A DNA stretch of 64,000 bases, from assembly GCF_028290495.1 (NCBI RefSeq), contig NZ_JAQGJT010000017.1:46040-110039 (forward strand). The letters run 5' to 3'. The notes beneath the pieces were generated by a model. The model searched no databases, was not told the origin of the DNA, and saw only the letters and a list, made by a program, of their open reading frames with translations. The position numbers and the translations under genes are program-made. Positions 55,867 through 64,000 of the stretch are shown here, one piece after another. The stretch comes from Tardiphaga sp. (GTDB lineage: Bacteria; Pseudomonadota; Alphaproteobacteria; Rhizobiales; Xanthobacteraceae). The number at the start of each line of letters is the position of its first letter. The stretch's first letter is position 1.

Positions 55867-57474
55867 ATGCTCATGATCAAAATGCCAGCGCGCCACATGC
55901 ATCTCGCCGCGATACTTTTCGGCTGCCTGTTCGTTACATCTGCGCAAAGCCAGAGCGCGGCGCCCGTTGTCACAACTGCCGATGGCCCGGTGCGCGGCAC
56001 GGCGCATGACGGCGTGCGCGAGTTTCGCGGCATCCCCTATGCGCAGCCCCCGGTTGGCGCGTTGCGCTGGGCGTTGCCGCTTCCGGCCAAGCCTTGGACC
56101 GAGACGCGCGACGCCACAGCCTATGGCAATGGCTGCCCGCAGCTCGCACGCTATGGCCTCACCGAGGCCGGCTACAACGAGGACTGCCTGACCATCAACG
56201 TCTCGGTGCCGGAAGCGGCGGCGAAATCCGGCAAGAAGCTGCCGGTGATCGTCTGGATTCATGGCGGCGCCTTTGTCGGCGGCTCCACGGCGCTGTATCC
56301 GCTGGCGCATATGGCGACCAGCGGCAATGCCATCGTGGTGTCGATGAACTACCGGCTGGGCGCCTTCGGCTTCATGGCCAACCCGGCCTTCGACGCGGTC
56401 GCCAACGGCGCCTATGGCCTCGAGGACCAGCGCCTCGCACTGCGCTGGGTGCAGAACAACATCGCGGCCTTCGGCGGCGATCCCAAGAACGTCACCGCCG
56501 CCGGCGAATCGGCCGGCGCGGCGTCGATCTGCATGCAGGTGATAGCACCGAAGGAATCGAAGGGCCTGTTCCACAAAGCGATCATGCAATCCGCCGGCTG
56601 CGCGCAGAAGTTGCGCAGCGTCGCGGACGCCGCCACGGTCGGCCAGAAGGTCGGCGACCTCGTCGGCTGTCCAGCCGGCGCGGATGCGCTGACCTGCCTG
56701 CGCGGCAAGCCGGTGAAGGATTTGCTCGAAGCCGCGTCCACCGTCGCCGGTAGCGACCTCATGGCCTATGCGCCGACCGTCGGGACCCGCAGCGTACCGA
56801 TGCAGGGCGCCGAGGCGCTGCGCACCGGTCAGTTCGTGCGCGTGCCGATGATCAATGGCGGCAACCGCGACGAGCTTCGGCTCTACGTCGCCTACGACAC
56901 CCAGGCTGGACGACCGGTGACGGCCGACAACTACATGGCGCATCTCACCGCGGTGTACGGCGAGCGTGCCGCCAAGGTCGAGAAGAAATACCCGATGAAG
57001 TCGTTCTCCTCGCCGCCGACGGCGTTGGGCTCCGTGATGTCGGACTACACGCCGAGCAACGGACTGAACAACTGCCTCTACCTGAAGGCCGGCAAGCTCG
57101 CCGCGAAATACGTCACGGTCTACGAATACGAATTCGCTGACCGCGCGGCGCCTGACGTGACGCCCAATCCGGGCTTCGAGATGGGCGCGGTACATTCCGC
57201 CGAGCTGCCCTATCAATTTCCGGGTTTCTCCAACACCACCAGGCTCGACGGACCCAAGCTTGCGGCGCCGTCGCAACTGATCGCCGACCAGATGATGGCC
57301 TACTGGACCAGCTTCGCCGCCAAGGGCATGCCGCGTGCAGCGGGAGCCAAGCCGTGGATTCCGTACCAGTCGGGCCGCCACGTGATGCGCTTCGAGCCCG
57401 GCAAGCTCGGCCCGTTCGATGGCTCCGCCGCGCATAACTGCGCGTTCTGGCAGAAGCTGTATCCGGAGCTCTGA
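55867..57474 (+). CDS. Secreted type-B carboxylesterase
   Basis: A 535-residue alpha/beta hydrolase with a signal peptide (start at ATG 55867 or 55873, ending AQS). VRGTAHDGVREFRGIPYAQP, EDCLTINVSVPEA, WIHGGAF (oxyanion hole) and the nucleophile motif GESAGAAS (Ser near residue 216) are standard; the catalytic His is probably in GAVHSAELPYQF. It hydrolyses carboxyl esters in the periplasm or outside. Substrate unknown. It is followed by a dispersed repeat. Confidence 0.9.
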   Translation: MLMIKMPARHMHLAAILFGCLFVTSAQSQSAAPVVTTADGPVRGTAHDGVREFRGIPYAQPPVGALRWALPLPAKPWTETRDATAYGNGCPQLARYGLTEAGYNEDCLTINVSVPEAAAKSGKKLPVIVWIHGGAFVGGSTALYPLAHMATSGNAIVVSMNYRLGAFGFMANPAFDAVANGAYGLEDQRLALRWVQNNIAAFGGDPKNVTAAGESAGAASICMQVIAPKESKGLFHKAIMQSAGCAQKLRSVADAATVGQKVGDLVGCPAGADALTCLRGKPVKDLLEAASTVAGSDLMAYAPTVGTRSVPMQGAEALRTGQFVRVPMINGGNRDELRLYVAYDTQAGRPVTADNYMAHLTAVYGERAAKVEKKYPMKSFSSPPTALGSVMSDYTPSNGLNNCLYLKAGKLAAKYVTVYEYEFADRAAPDVTPNPGFEMGAVHSAELPYQFPGFSNTTRLDGPKLAAPSQLIADQMMAYWTSFAAKGMPRAAGAKPWIPYQSGRHVMRFEPGKLGPFDGSAAHNCAFWQKLYPEL

Positions 57475-57494
57475 GGCCAATGCATACGAGCCCG

Positions 57495-57534
57495 GATCAG
57501 CGGAGCGGCATAACATTGCCGCACCGTGTCCGGG
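57495..57534. repeat. Dispersed intergenic palindromic repeat, copy 2
   Basis: GCGGAGCGGCATAA, a short loop, TGCCGCACCG and GTCCGGGA match the copy at 31551-31594 with a few changes. It lies between the carboxylesterase gene and a small minus-strand gene. Confidence 0.6.
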
Positions 57535-57549
57535 ACGCGAGTTCAACCG

Positions 57550-57789
57550 TTACTTGCCGGCGGCGATGCGCAGTGCGTCGTTGATACGGTCCTGCCAGCC
57601 CGGGCCGCCTTCCTGGAAATGCTCCAGCACGTCTTGATCGATCCGCAGCGACACCAGCTCGCGCACGCCGGGGACCGCAGGTTTTGCAACCGGCGCCTCG
57701 ACGGGCTTGGTGGTGGTCTGCCTGAACGCGGCCTCGGCCTCGCTACGGGCATCCTGAAGCGTGCGCGGGCGCCGCGGGGTCTGGGCCAT
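57550..57789 (-). CDS. BrnA-like (ribbon-helix-helix) small protein
   Basis: A 79-residue protein. The C-terminal part VSLRIDQDVLEHFQEGGPGW then QDRINDALRIAA fits the BrnA antitoxin/DUF4415 pattern, a DNA-binding ribbon-helix-helix with a GxGWQxRINxxLR tail. No BrnT toxin is adjacent, so it may be an orphan regulator. Its start lies four bases after the cysK stop, so the two are probably co-transcribed. Confidence 0.65.
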   Translation of the reverse strand: MAQTPRRPRTLQDARSEAEAAFRQTTTKPVEAPVAKPAVPGVRELVSLRIDQDVLEHFQEGGPGWQDRINDALRIAAGK

Positions 57790-57793
57790 CTCG

Positions 57794-58768
57794 TCAGATT
57801 CCTTCGAACAACAGCGTCGAGAGATAACGCTCCGCGAACGACGGCACAATCGCCAGCACGACCTTGCCGGCATTTTCCGGCCGCTGGCCGATCTGCAGCG
57901 CCGCGGCGATCGCCGCCCCCGACGAGATGCCCCCCGGAATGCCTTCGTGGCGCGCCAGCGCGCGCGCGGTCTCAAGCGCGGTGACGCTGTTGATCTTGAC
58001 GATCTCGTCGATCACCGCGCGGTCGAGCACGTCAGGTACGAAGCCCGCGCCGATGCCCTGGATTTTGTGCGGCGAATGCGTGCCACCAGACAGCACCGGG
58101 CTTTCCTCGGGCTCCACCGCGACCATGCGCAGCGAAGCCTTGCGCGGCTTCAACACCTGGCCGATGCCGGAGATGGTGCCGCCGGTGCCGACACCGGAAA
58201 CGATGAAATCGATATTGCCATTGGTGTCATTCCAGATTTCCTCGGCGGTGGTGCGACGATGCACTTCGGGATTGGCGAGGTTCTTGAACTGCTGCGGGAT
58301 CACCGAATTCGGGATGGTGCGGAGCAACTCCTCGGCCTTGGCGATCGCGCCCTTCATGCCCTCGGCGGCCGGCGTCAGGATCAGTTCGGCGCCGAGATAG
58401 GCCAGCATCTTGCGGCGCTCGATCGACATCGAGTCCGGCATCACCAGCTTGAGCCGATAGCCGCGCGATGCCGCGACATAGGCCAGACCAATGCCGGTAT
58501 TTCCCGAGGTCGGCTCAATCAGCACGGTATCGGCATTGATGATCCCGGCCTTTTCCATCGCGACGACCATGCTCGCTGCGATGCGGTCCTTCACGCTGGC
58601 CGTCGGATTGAAGTATTCCAGCTTGGCGAGAATGGTGGCGCCGACATTGTGCTGCTGCGGCAGCCGCACGAGCTTGACGATTGGCGTATCGCCGAACGCT
58701 TCGACGATGCTGCCGAAGACACGCCCGCGACCGGGGCGATGCGTGACGCTGTCCGTGGATGTATCCAT
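57794..58768 (-). CDS. cysK: Cysteine synthase A
   Basis: A 324-residue PLP enzyme making cysteine from O-acetylserine and sulphide. [10 protein letters not shown] holds the PLP lysine, [13 protein letters not shown] binds substrate, [16 protein letters not shown] binds the PLP phosphate, and [12 protein letters not shown] closes the site. The length is normal. It is followed by the BrnA-like gene. Confidence 0.95.
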   Translation of the reverse strand: MDTSTDSVTHRPGRGRVFGSIVEAFGDTPIVKLVRLPQQHNVGATILAKLEYFNPTASVKDRIAASMVVAMEKAGIINADTVLIEPTSGNTGIGLAYVAASRGYRLKLVMPDSMSIERRKMLAYLGAELILTPAAEGMKGAIAKAEELLRTIPNSVIPQQFKNLANPEVHRRTTAEEIWNDTNGNIDFIVSGVGTGGTISGIGQVLKPRKASLRMVAVEPEESPVLSGGTHSPHKIQGIGAGFVPDVLDRAVIDEIVKINSVTALETARALARHEGIPGGISSGAAIAAALQIGQRPENAGKVVLAIVPSFAERYLSTLLFEGI

Positions 58769-58984
58769 GATCGATCCCCTGCTCTCGATTGTGCGTTGCG
58801 GTGGAAATTATCAACTATCCGTCATGTGTGGTGGACAGCATAGCGATACAAGCGCCTCGCTGCATTGCGAAACATGACGCAAATCAAAAACGTAAAATCA
58901 ACGCAATTTTGTTGCGACACGGTCAAACAAATCGGCTTAAACTGCACGATGACAGATGACGTACTCATTCCCGAGGAGGTCACG

Positions 58985-59197
58985 ATGCCAGCGCTTGCTG
59001 TTCGTTCGATCAGGAAACTTCGTCCGTCGCCACGCGGCAGCGATCTGCCGACCTGTCCTGTATGTGCCGACACGATGATCGCCGCGGAAGCATCGGCTTT
59101 CGTGGCCGATGACGAAGTCAGCTATCTCTGGACCTGTGACACCTGCGGCTATGGCTTCGTCACCAAGCACGCGTTCCGGAAGATCGCCTGCAACTAG
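58985..59197 (+). CDS. Small zinc-ribbon protein
   Basis: A 70-residue protein with a strong GAGGAGG ribosome-binding site before ATG 58985. CPVC (residues ~22-25) and CDTC (~50-53) would bind one zinc. The N-terminus is basic (RSIRKLRPSPRGSDL). Function unknown; related small zinc-ribbon proteins are common in Bradyrhizobium. Confidence 0.7.
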   Translation: MPALAVRSIRKLRPSPRGSDLPTCPVCADTMIAAEASAFVADDEVSYLWTCDTCGYGFVTKHAFRKIACN

Positions 59198-59776
59198 TCT
59201 GGAGAACGCATAGTTCGTCCATCCGAGTGTTTTTTTGACCATTATGCAACGCCTCCGATGACCATCAGGTCCGAATCCTTATAAAATGACGGGAAGTGGC
59301 CCCCCGATATTGGCGAGTGTCGCAAGGACTATTCCGGCGCACAGCCCCCTTTGCTTAAACAGGCCCGGTGTTGAATCCGCTGGTGATCCAAGTATTTTTT
59401 GCATCAAAGCGCTAACAAATTTTACTCAAGTTCTTTCACGCTTTGAGGATTTCACAATTTTATCGAGTTGAAGGTACACATAGCGTTCTAAGGATTTTCA
59501 CTGCTCTACGTTCGTCACGCGCTTTGGTTCTTGCAAACAACGGTATTGAACGCCCCGGACGACCGAATATCAGGCGCCTCCGAATCCTGACCGACCATCC
59601 GGGTAAATCCAACCGCTCGAACGAACTCCGAACTGGATAATTGTTGGGGGCAACGTCAGTGCGCCCGCGATAAACAGCGACCAGGATTCCGGCCTCCCGT
59701 CGGGGAGGACCAGCGATCCGAAAGCCATTTGAGCATGGTTTCACAATGCAAAATGGTGCGGTTCGATGGCAGGAGG
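59198..59776. other. Gap of about 580 bases with no recognised gene
   Basis: Nothing supported on either strand; open frames look like shadows. It marks the change from core genes to the LodA-like operon. Confidence 0.4.
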
Positions 59777-60976
59777 CTACCGACTAGCTTCATTCGCCAA
59801 CTGCCGCCGACGTTGCCAGAACGGCTGATCAGACCAGCGGGGCTGGATGCCATAGTAGTAGCCGCGTTGCGACAAATAGGTTTGCCAGAGTTGGCGCTGT
59901 TGCTCGTTATATTTTTGGATGTACGCATCGCGGCTGCCCAATCCTGCGGTGCCCTGCGGGCAGTCTGTCAACGCATAATGGATCATATGTCCGGCGTGGC
60001 TGGCGGTCCTCAGCGCCTTGTCGATACCTTGCGACGACAGCGGATCATAGGCTTGCGCCGCATCGCCCACCGCCATCCACGCGTCACCGCAGAAGTCACG
60101 TAGTCGCTGGCTGTTGGCCGGTGCGCCCCGGATTGTCCCGCAGGACTGATAGCCCCCGGCTTTAAGCAACGGCGCGAGATGCGTCGAGGCGTCCAGTAGC
60201 TGATCAAAGCCTTGCTGATCCGCAGCCATTCGCGCTGCCGGCAGGTCCTTGTCGGTGTGCAACACCACCAATCGTCTGGTGTCATCGCCTTTAGGACCTG
60301 GCAATCGGTTGCTATACCACCAGCCGTGTGGCGCGGCCTCAATCCTTGTATAGCGGTCATCATCACCGACGCAGGAAAACCATTGCGCATAGGCGAACAA
60401 CCGGTCGTCATTTTCGACGGTCGGGACACCGAGCGTCCTGGCCACGACCGCCCGCCGACCGGAACAGTCGACCAGATAACGCGCGCGATGCTGCCGCGTG
60501 CCCGTTTCCGGGGCGAGCGTCAGCTGCCAATTGAAAGACCCGTCAGCGATACGTGCACAGGATTGGAAGCGGACTCCTGTGAGCAAAGTTGCACCGGCCG
60601 CAACCGCCTGCGCCCGTAGGGCCTCATCGAAAGCCAATCGATCGACACAGAGGCCGAATCCGGCCGATGTGAAGAAGAAGTCCGCGATATCGGCCTGCTC
60701 CGTCGCCCAAAGCGAGAAATTGCCAGCCGTTCTGAAAATGCCTGGAAGTTGCTGCTCTGGATCTTCAGGGTCTCCCAAGAAGTATTTGACCATACCGATG
60801 GAGGTCGGCGGCAGAGATTCACCCAGCTTGAATTTCGGTGATACCCGCTCCTCCACCAACAGCACACGCTGGCCAAACCTGGCCAGCGTAATCGCGGTTG
60901 CGGCTCCCGCCGGTCCGGCACCGACGATAACAACGTCCCATGTTGTATCGACGCGGTCGCGTATCGGCGAGGGCAC
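59777..60976 (-). CDS. LodB/GoxB-like FAD-dependent maturation protein
   Basis: A 399-residue flavoprotein. TWDVVIVGAGPAGAATAITL is the FAD dinucleotide fold, and WMAVGDAAQAYDPLSSQGID is the second FAD motif of the halogenase/PHBH-like group. In the LodA/GoxA systems the adjacent flavoprotein (LodB, GoxB) builds the cysteine tryptophylquinone cofactor, and this gene lies three bases downstream of the LodA-like gene, which supports that role. An independent monooxygenase is the alternative. Confidence 0.75.
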   Translation of the reverse strand: MPSPIRDRVDTTWDVVIVGAGPAGAATAITLARFGQRVLLVEERVSPKFKLGESLPPTSIGMVKYFLGDPEDPEQQLPGIFRTAGNFSLWATEQADIADFFFTSAGFGLCVDRLAFDEALRAQAVAAGATLLTGVRFQSCARIADGSFNWQLTLAPETGTRQHRARYLVDCSGRRAVVARTLGVPTVENDDRLFAYAQWFSCVGDDDRYTRIEAAPHGWWYSNRLPGPKGDDTRRLVVLHTDKDLPAARMAADQQGFDQLLDASTHLAPLLKAGGYQSCGTIRGAPANSQRLRDFCGDAWMAVGDAAQAYDPLSSQGIDKALRTASHAGHMIHYALTDCPQGTAGLGSRDAYIQKYNEQQRQLWQTYLSQRGYYYGIQPRWSDQPFWQRRRQLANEASR

Positions 60977-60979
60977 GAA

Positions 60980-62980
60980 TTATTTGCCTTTGGTGGGCGG
61001 CCGGTTCAGTGCCGGATCACGCTCCTGTTCGACGAACACGATCTCTCCGTTGTCTTTCAGGAAACTGCCATCCGCGGTCTTGATCGGGAGCACCATCCCC
61101 AGTTTCGGCCAAGCATAAACCATCTGGTTGTAACCATCGGTGGATGATAGCGGTTCGCCGTCAGCATCGTATCCGCGGAACCATTCCTTATAGGTGCTGG
61201 TCTGGCTCTTTTGATCGTATTCGAAAACGATATCTGGCCGTTGTGTTGGCCACCATGCCACGTTGCACGACCAGAAGTCGCCCTGCCACGGGCTCGACAT
61301 ATAGGCCGCAACCGCGCCGGGCTCGATATCTTTGTTGACGCGAAACGCCTCGGCGAAATTTTCCCGATAGATGATCAAATACGGGAATTCGATACCGGGG
61401 TGAAAGCCGCCGCCGATGGTCGGTTCGAGCGCTGAGCTGTCCAGGGCATGCGGCCGCGCGGTCAACGGCAACGTCTCAAGGGCGACGGGCTTTTGCGGAA
61501 CGCCGACCTCAAAATTTCCGTCGGCCCATTCCTTCAGGTGGTTCAACTGCAACTCAGTCAAGCTCAGGAACTGGTCGGGGAGGCTGTTGCCCAGTTGCTT
61601 GTTCTGTGCGGGCTTGCCCCCCGTGCCCCATAGTTTGGGCATCTTGAAGTCTTCCTCGTCGCGCTTGAATTCGTCGTTCTTCCAGCTGGTGGGCCGCTCC
61701 GGCGGCGGCGGCATCAGCGAATCAACCAGATGTCCACGCTTTCCGGGCGCATGCCGCATCAGGTCATGGACCATCTGCCGTGTCGGCTTGCTATTGTCTG
61801 TTGGATCGATGAAGGCCGCCATGTACTCGGCGTTGAGCAAGTTTCCCGGCTGCTTCGGGCCATGGGCGGCGTCCTTTGTTTCAGGCGTGACGCCCGCAGC
61901 CTCGGCGCTCACCCAACCGTAGTTCACTGCCTTGGCGAAGATCGGATAGACATCGCGATAGAAATTCGTCTTCTGCTTGGCGTAGGGGTAAGCCTCCGGA
62001 AAAGCCTCGTAGACGCGATCCAGAATCGACACCACGTGATACATGTGGGGTGCAAACTTCGGTGGCGCGGTGACGATCCATGCCCCTCCACGCGGGTTTC
62101 TCGTGCCATCGTCCGTTGCCGATTTCACGTTGTCGCGTGTACTCAGGACCGTGCCATCCTTGAGCGTGACCGTGACGTCGATTTCACCGCCGCAGGTGTC
62201 GTCCCACCATCCCGGAACGTTGAAATAGGCAAACTGGTTGGTCAGTGGATTTTTACCGTTCTCCGGGCCGTTCGGAGGGGTGACTGTTTCACTCGGGTTC
62301 GACAACGCTACCTTGGGTGTCGTGACGCATTCGCCTTTCCCCGGCGCGGGAACGAACAGCAGACGGTCGTGGGAATCGAGGCGAAGCTGCCCCAGTTCAA
62401 TATCCTTGGCGGCTTTAAAGGTAACCTCAACTTCTTTCGAAGGGTCTTTCGGGGTGAAGCCTTCGAAACGCAATTCGCCGGGGACCGAACCTTTTTCAAT
62501 GCCCGCGAAAATATCACCTTTCATGACGACCGGTCCGAGCTGCCCGGAGGTGATCGTATGTACACCGGGATCGATGATGAGCTTGTCCCGCTCGATCGGC
62601 TTCTTGCCGGGCTGGACCGATGGGTTTCGCAATTTGTCGGGGTCAAACAGATACGCACCCTGAAACGCGTAATTCGCCGCTTTCATGTTCCTGACATGAA
62701 CCCGCCAGCGCACGGATTGAACCTGTCCCGACTCCGATGAAAGCTCTGCGACGACCTTATCGTTGGCGTCGTAGGCATAGACACGAAACCGCTGCGCCTG
62801 CCGTTTCAATCGCGCCCCGCTGTCGCGATAGCTGCCACCATTTGGCCCCGGTCCATTGCTGCCGCCGGGATCGACCACGACCCCCGGCGCTTCAGGGCCG
62901 ATGTAAAACTCGTCACTATCCCCCAAGCGGGCAATACCAATACCGGGGTGAATGCGAATGCTTTTGATCTGATCGGCCAC
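60980..62980 (-). CDS. LodA/GoxA-like quinocofactor oxidase homologue
   Basis: A 666-residue protein starting at GTG. IRIHPGIGIARLGDSDEFYI at the N-terminus is typical of the LodA family (lysine epsilon-oxidase, glycine oxidase). The C-terminal third has GGGFHPGIEFPY (~522) and SPWQGDFWSC..AWWPTQRPD (~577), where Trp of the second motif is modified in family enzymes. The partner Cys, expected just before GGGFHPG, appears here as Thr (PTIGGG). No signal peptide. If active it would deaminate an amino acid and make hydrogen peroxide. Confidence 0.75.
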   Translation of the reverse strand: MADQIKSIRIHPGIGIARLGDSDEFYIGPEAPGVVVDPGGSNGPGPNGGSYRDSGARLKRQAQRFRVYAYDANDKVVAELSSESGQVQSVRWRVHVRNMKAANYAFQGAYLFDPDKLRNPSVQPGKKPIERDKLIIDPGVHTITSGQLGPVVMKGDIFAGIEKGSVPGELRFEGFTPKDPSKEVEVTFKAAKDIELGQLRLDSHDRLLFVPAPGKGECVTTPKVALSNPSETVTPPNGPENGKNPLTNQFAYFNVPGWWDDTCGGEIDVTVTLKDGTVLSTRDNVKSATDDGTRNPRGGAWIVTAPPKFAPHMYHVVSILDRVYEAFPEAYPYAKQKTNFYRDVYPIFAKAVNYGWVSAEAAGVTPETKDAAHGPKQPGNLLNAEYMAAFIDPTDNSKPTRQMVHDLMRHAPGKRGHLVDSLMPPPPERPTSWKNDEFKRDEEDFKMPKLWGTGGKPAQNKQLGNSLPDQFLSLTELQLNHLKEWADGNFEVGVPQKPVALETLPLTARPHALDSSALEPTIGGGFHPGIEFPYLIIYRENFAEAFRVNKDIEPGAVAAYMSSPWQGDFWSCNVAWWPTQRPDIVFEYDQKSQTSTYKEWFRGYDADGEPLSSTDGYNQMVYAWPKLGMVLPIKTADGSFLKDNGEIVFVEQERDPALNRPPTKGK

Positions 62981-63055
62981 GGCTCATCACCTTTAAAATC
63001 CGATGTTTTTCACTCGGGCTGAAAGGACATTCCCGCCCTCGATATCAAAATGCTC

Positions 63056-63391
63056 TCACACCAAAGAAGTCGACAATCTGCCGACAGCAGTCGATGCGAC
63101 GCTCCGGTTATTCAGAGAGGATCTCACGATCTTCCAATCCAGCAAGTCTGCCGAAATGACCGCGTACCTATTGCCTAAATGTTCGATGTCGGCGTGGGTC
63201 AGTCCGCCCGATTGGGTGTTCGCAACTAACGCAAAGCCGCCGCCGAAGCTCGCCTTGATCGATTTTTCGATGTGCAAGTCAGCGTCTGAGGCTGGCACGT
63301 CATTCGCGTTCTCGCCTTTCGCGATGCCCGGCAGCAACAGAACAGAGGCCGCTGCGCACCCCTTGACGAAATCTCTACGCTTGATGTCCAT
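63056..63391 (-). CDS. Small Tat-exported protein in the LodA-like operon
   Basis: A 111-residue protein with a twin-arginine signal: MDIKRRDFVKGCAAASVLLL, with RRDFVK as the motif. The mature part is small (IKASFGGGFALVANTQSGGL, THADIEHLGNRYAVISADLL) and not recognised. Its stop is 75 bases before the LodA-like start on the same strand, so one operon is likely. It may be a partner exported with the oxidase, which has no signal of its own. Confidence 0.65.
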   Translation of the reverse strand: MDIKRRDFVKGCAAASVLLLPGIAKGENANDVPASDADLHIEKSIKASFGGGFALVANTQSGGLTHADIEHLGNRYAVISADLLDWKIVRSSLNNRSVASTAVGRLSTSLV

Positions 63392-63908
63392 GTTCCATCG
63401 CCTCTCGGTTCCAGTGCCTCTTCTTACAGAGTATTATGAACAGGATTTATGCGGAGAGTTGACACAGAGGATCTGGTCAGTCGCCGCGGTTGGCTATCGC
63501 TCCACGGTCGCTCCCTACACAAGCCTTCGTCCAACCGCACCACCGTCATGGCGCAAATGTTCCATCGCCGAAGGGCTCTACCTCCAATACATTATAGGCG
63601 ACGGTTCGGTGTATCACTGGCCGCTTCCCCATTCCCAAGGAGGAACATACCACCGCAGGAGTGGCCTATTTTGAAAATAGACGATACCTCGTTCGGCCGT
63701 ACCCAACCGTTCTTGCTTGAGAGCATCAAACGACCGCAAGTCAGTTTTGTTCCGCAAGAATTTCTGACCAATAAAATATAGAAGGTCCCTCTTTAATTCT
63801 TGAGCCTGTCACGAAACGGCGCAAGGATAAAGAAAACGGGAGATGGCAAATGAAGAGTACGGACCTTCCAAACTGGACTGCTGCCGGTCTCGTGGACAAA
63901 TCCCAGCC
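63392..63908. other. Region between the operon and the IS element with no recognised gene
   Basis: About 500 bases. The operon promoter should lie in its left part. A candidate IS3-type terminal repeat begins at 63874 (see next entries). No gene supported. Confidence 0.4.
63874..63898. repeat. Candidate terminal inverted repeat of an IS3-family element
   Basis: TGGACTGCTGCCGGTCTCGT begins at 63874, ten bases before the transposase stop. IS3-type ends start with TG, which fits. The other end is outside the window, so pairing cannot be checked. Confidence 0.35.
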
Positions 63909-64000
63909 TCACGTTGCGGCGCTCTCGAACGCCTCGGGACTGACGCCGCCCAGATGGCTGTGGCGGCGGGTTCGGTTATAGAACACCTCTATGTAATCGA
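63909..64000 (-). CDS. IS3-family transposase (OrfB), C-terminal end, cut by the window
   Basis: Read leftwards from the window edge: DYIEVFYNRTRRHSHLGGVS then PEAFESAAT and a stop at 63909-63911. This is the C-terminal signature of IS3-family integrase-core transposases (D-x-IE.FYN..R.H..LG..SP..FE). It is mobile DNA at the right edge. Confidence 0.9.
   Translation of the reverse strand, partial: DYIEVFYNRTRRHSHLGGVSPEAFESAAT

Noticed and set aside
57550..57789. BrnT/BrnA toxin-antitoxin pair
   Set aside because: Only the BrnA-like part is present; the neighbour is cysK.
59460..59744. Minus-strand open frame in the 59.2-59.8 kb gap
   Set aside because: No ribosome-binding site, Arg/Pro-rich, with no motif; regarded as chance.
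63003..63674. Plus-strand 223-residue frame
   Set aside because: It overlaps the Tat-signal gene on the other strand and has no recognisable features.

Overview
The window looks like a chromosomal segment of a Bradyrhizobium-type alphaproteobacterium (Nitrobacteraceae). The evidence is the high GC content, the sdhE/mfd/recG neighbourhood, glmS and glmU, invasion-locus-B and HdeD-type envelope proteins, and an ndvC-ndvD-ndvB cluster for the cyclic beta-(1,3),(1,6)-glucan characteristic of Bradyrhizobium. Assignments rest on reading the sequence and recalled family knowledge; no database search was run.

Region 1 (1 to about 20.26 kb) is a degraded integrative island. At its right end lie a tyrosine integrase, an excisionase-like HTH gene and the 3' part of a tRNA-Glu gene (attachment remnant). 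Leftwards come a primase-polymerase/RepA helicase, an array of eleven GCTCCGCC octamers, two phage-like genes, a serine resolvase with a perfect 12-bp inverted repeat upstream, and minus-strand phage-like genes that appear truncated. Into this background are set likely defence genes: a soluble plus four-TM protein pair laid out like lambda RexAB, a TIR protein, a lone HsdR-N-type nuclease and an Rx4H (HEPN-like) protein. A truncated SRAP gene and several small genes with apparent single-base lesions lie beside them.

Region 2 (20.3 to 35.4 kb) is core chromosome. It holds small secreted or membrane proteins, a PrsW-like protease, HdeD, IalB, a YejA-type peptide-binding protein, a degenerate adenylate-forming enzyme, a degenerate GGDEF-like protein, a PRC-barrel protein, mfd and sdhE.

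Region 3 (35.5 to 39.1 kb) is the most unusual part. recG appears interrupted by a unit of about 1.4 kb that carries one lower-GC gene for an HExxH metallopeptidase-like protein. The first ~30 codons of recG occur twice: once as a stranded fragment at the native position, and once, diverged, at the front of the intact recG.

Region 4 (39.1 to 59.2 kb) is core. It has an SDR/LysR divergent pair, DUF502, glmS, glmU, a SPOR-like protein, ndvC/ndvD/ndvB, tRNA-Lys, a formyltransferase-fold protein, small secreted proteins, an EamA transporter, a carboxylesterase, a BrnA-like protein, cysK and a zinc-ribbon protein.

Region 5 (59.2 to 64 kb) looks accessory. A three-gene operon encodes a Tat-signal protein, a LodA/GoxA-like quinocofactor oxidase homologue and its LodB-like flavoprotein. 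The tail of an IS3-family transposase follows at the right edge.
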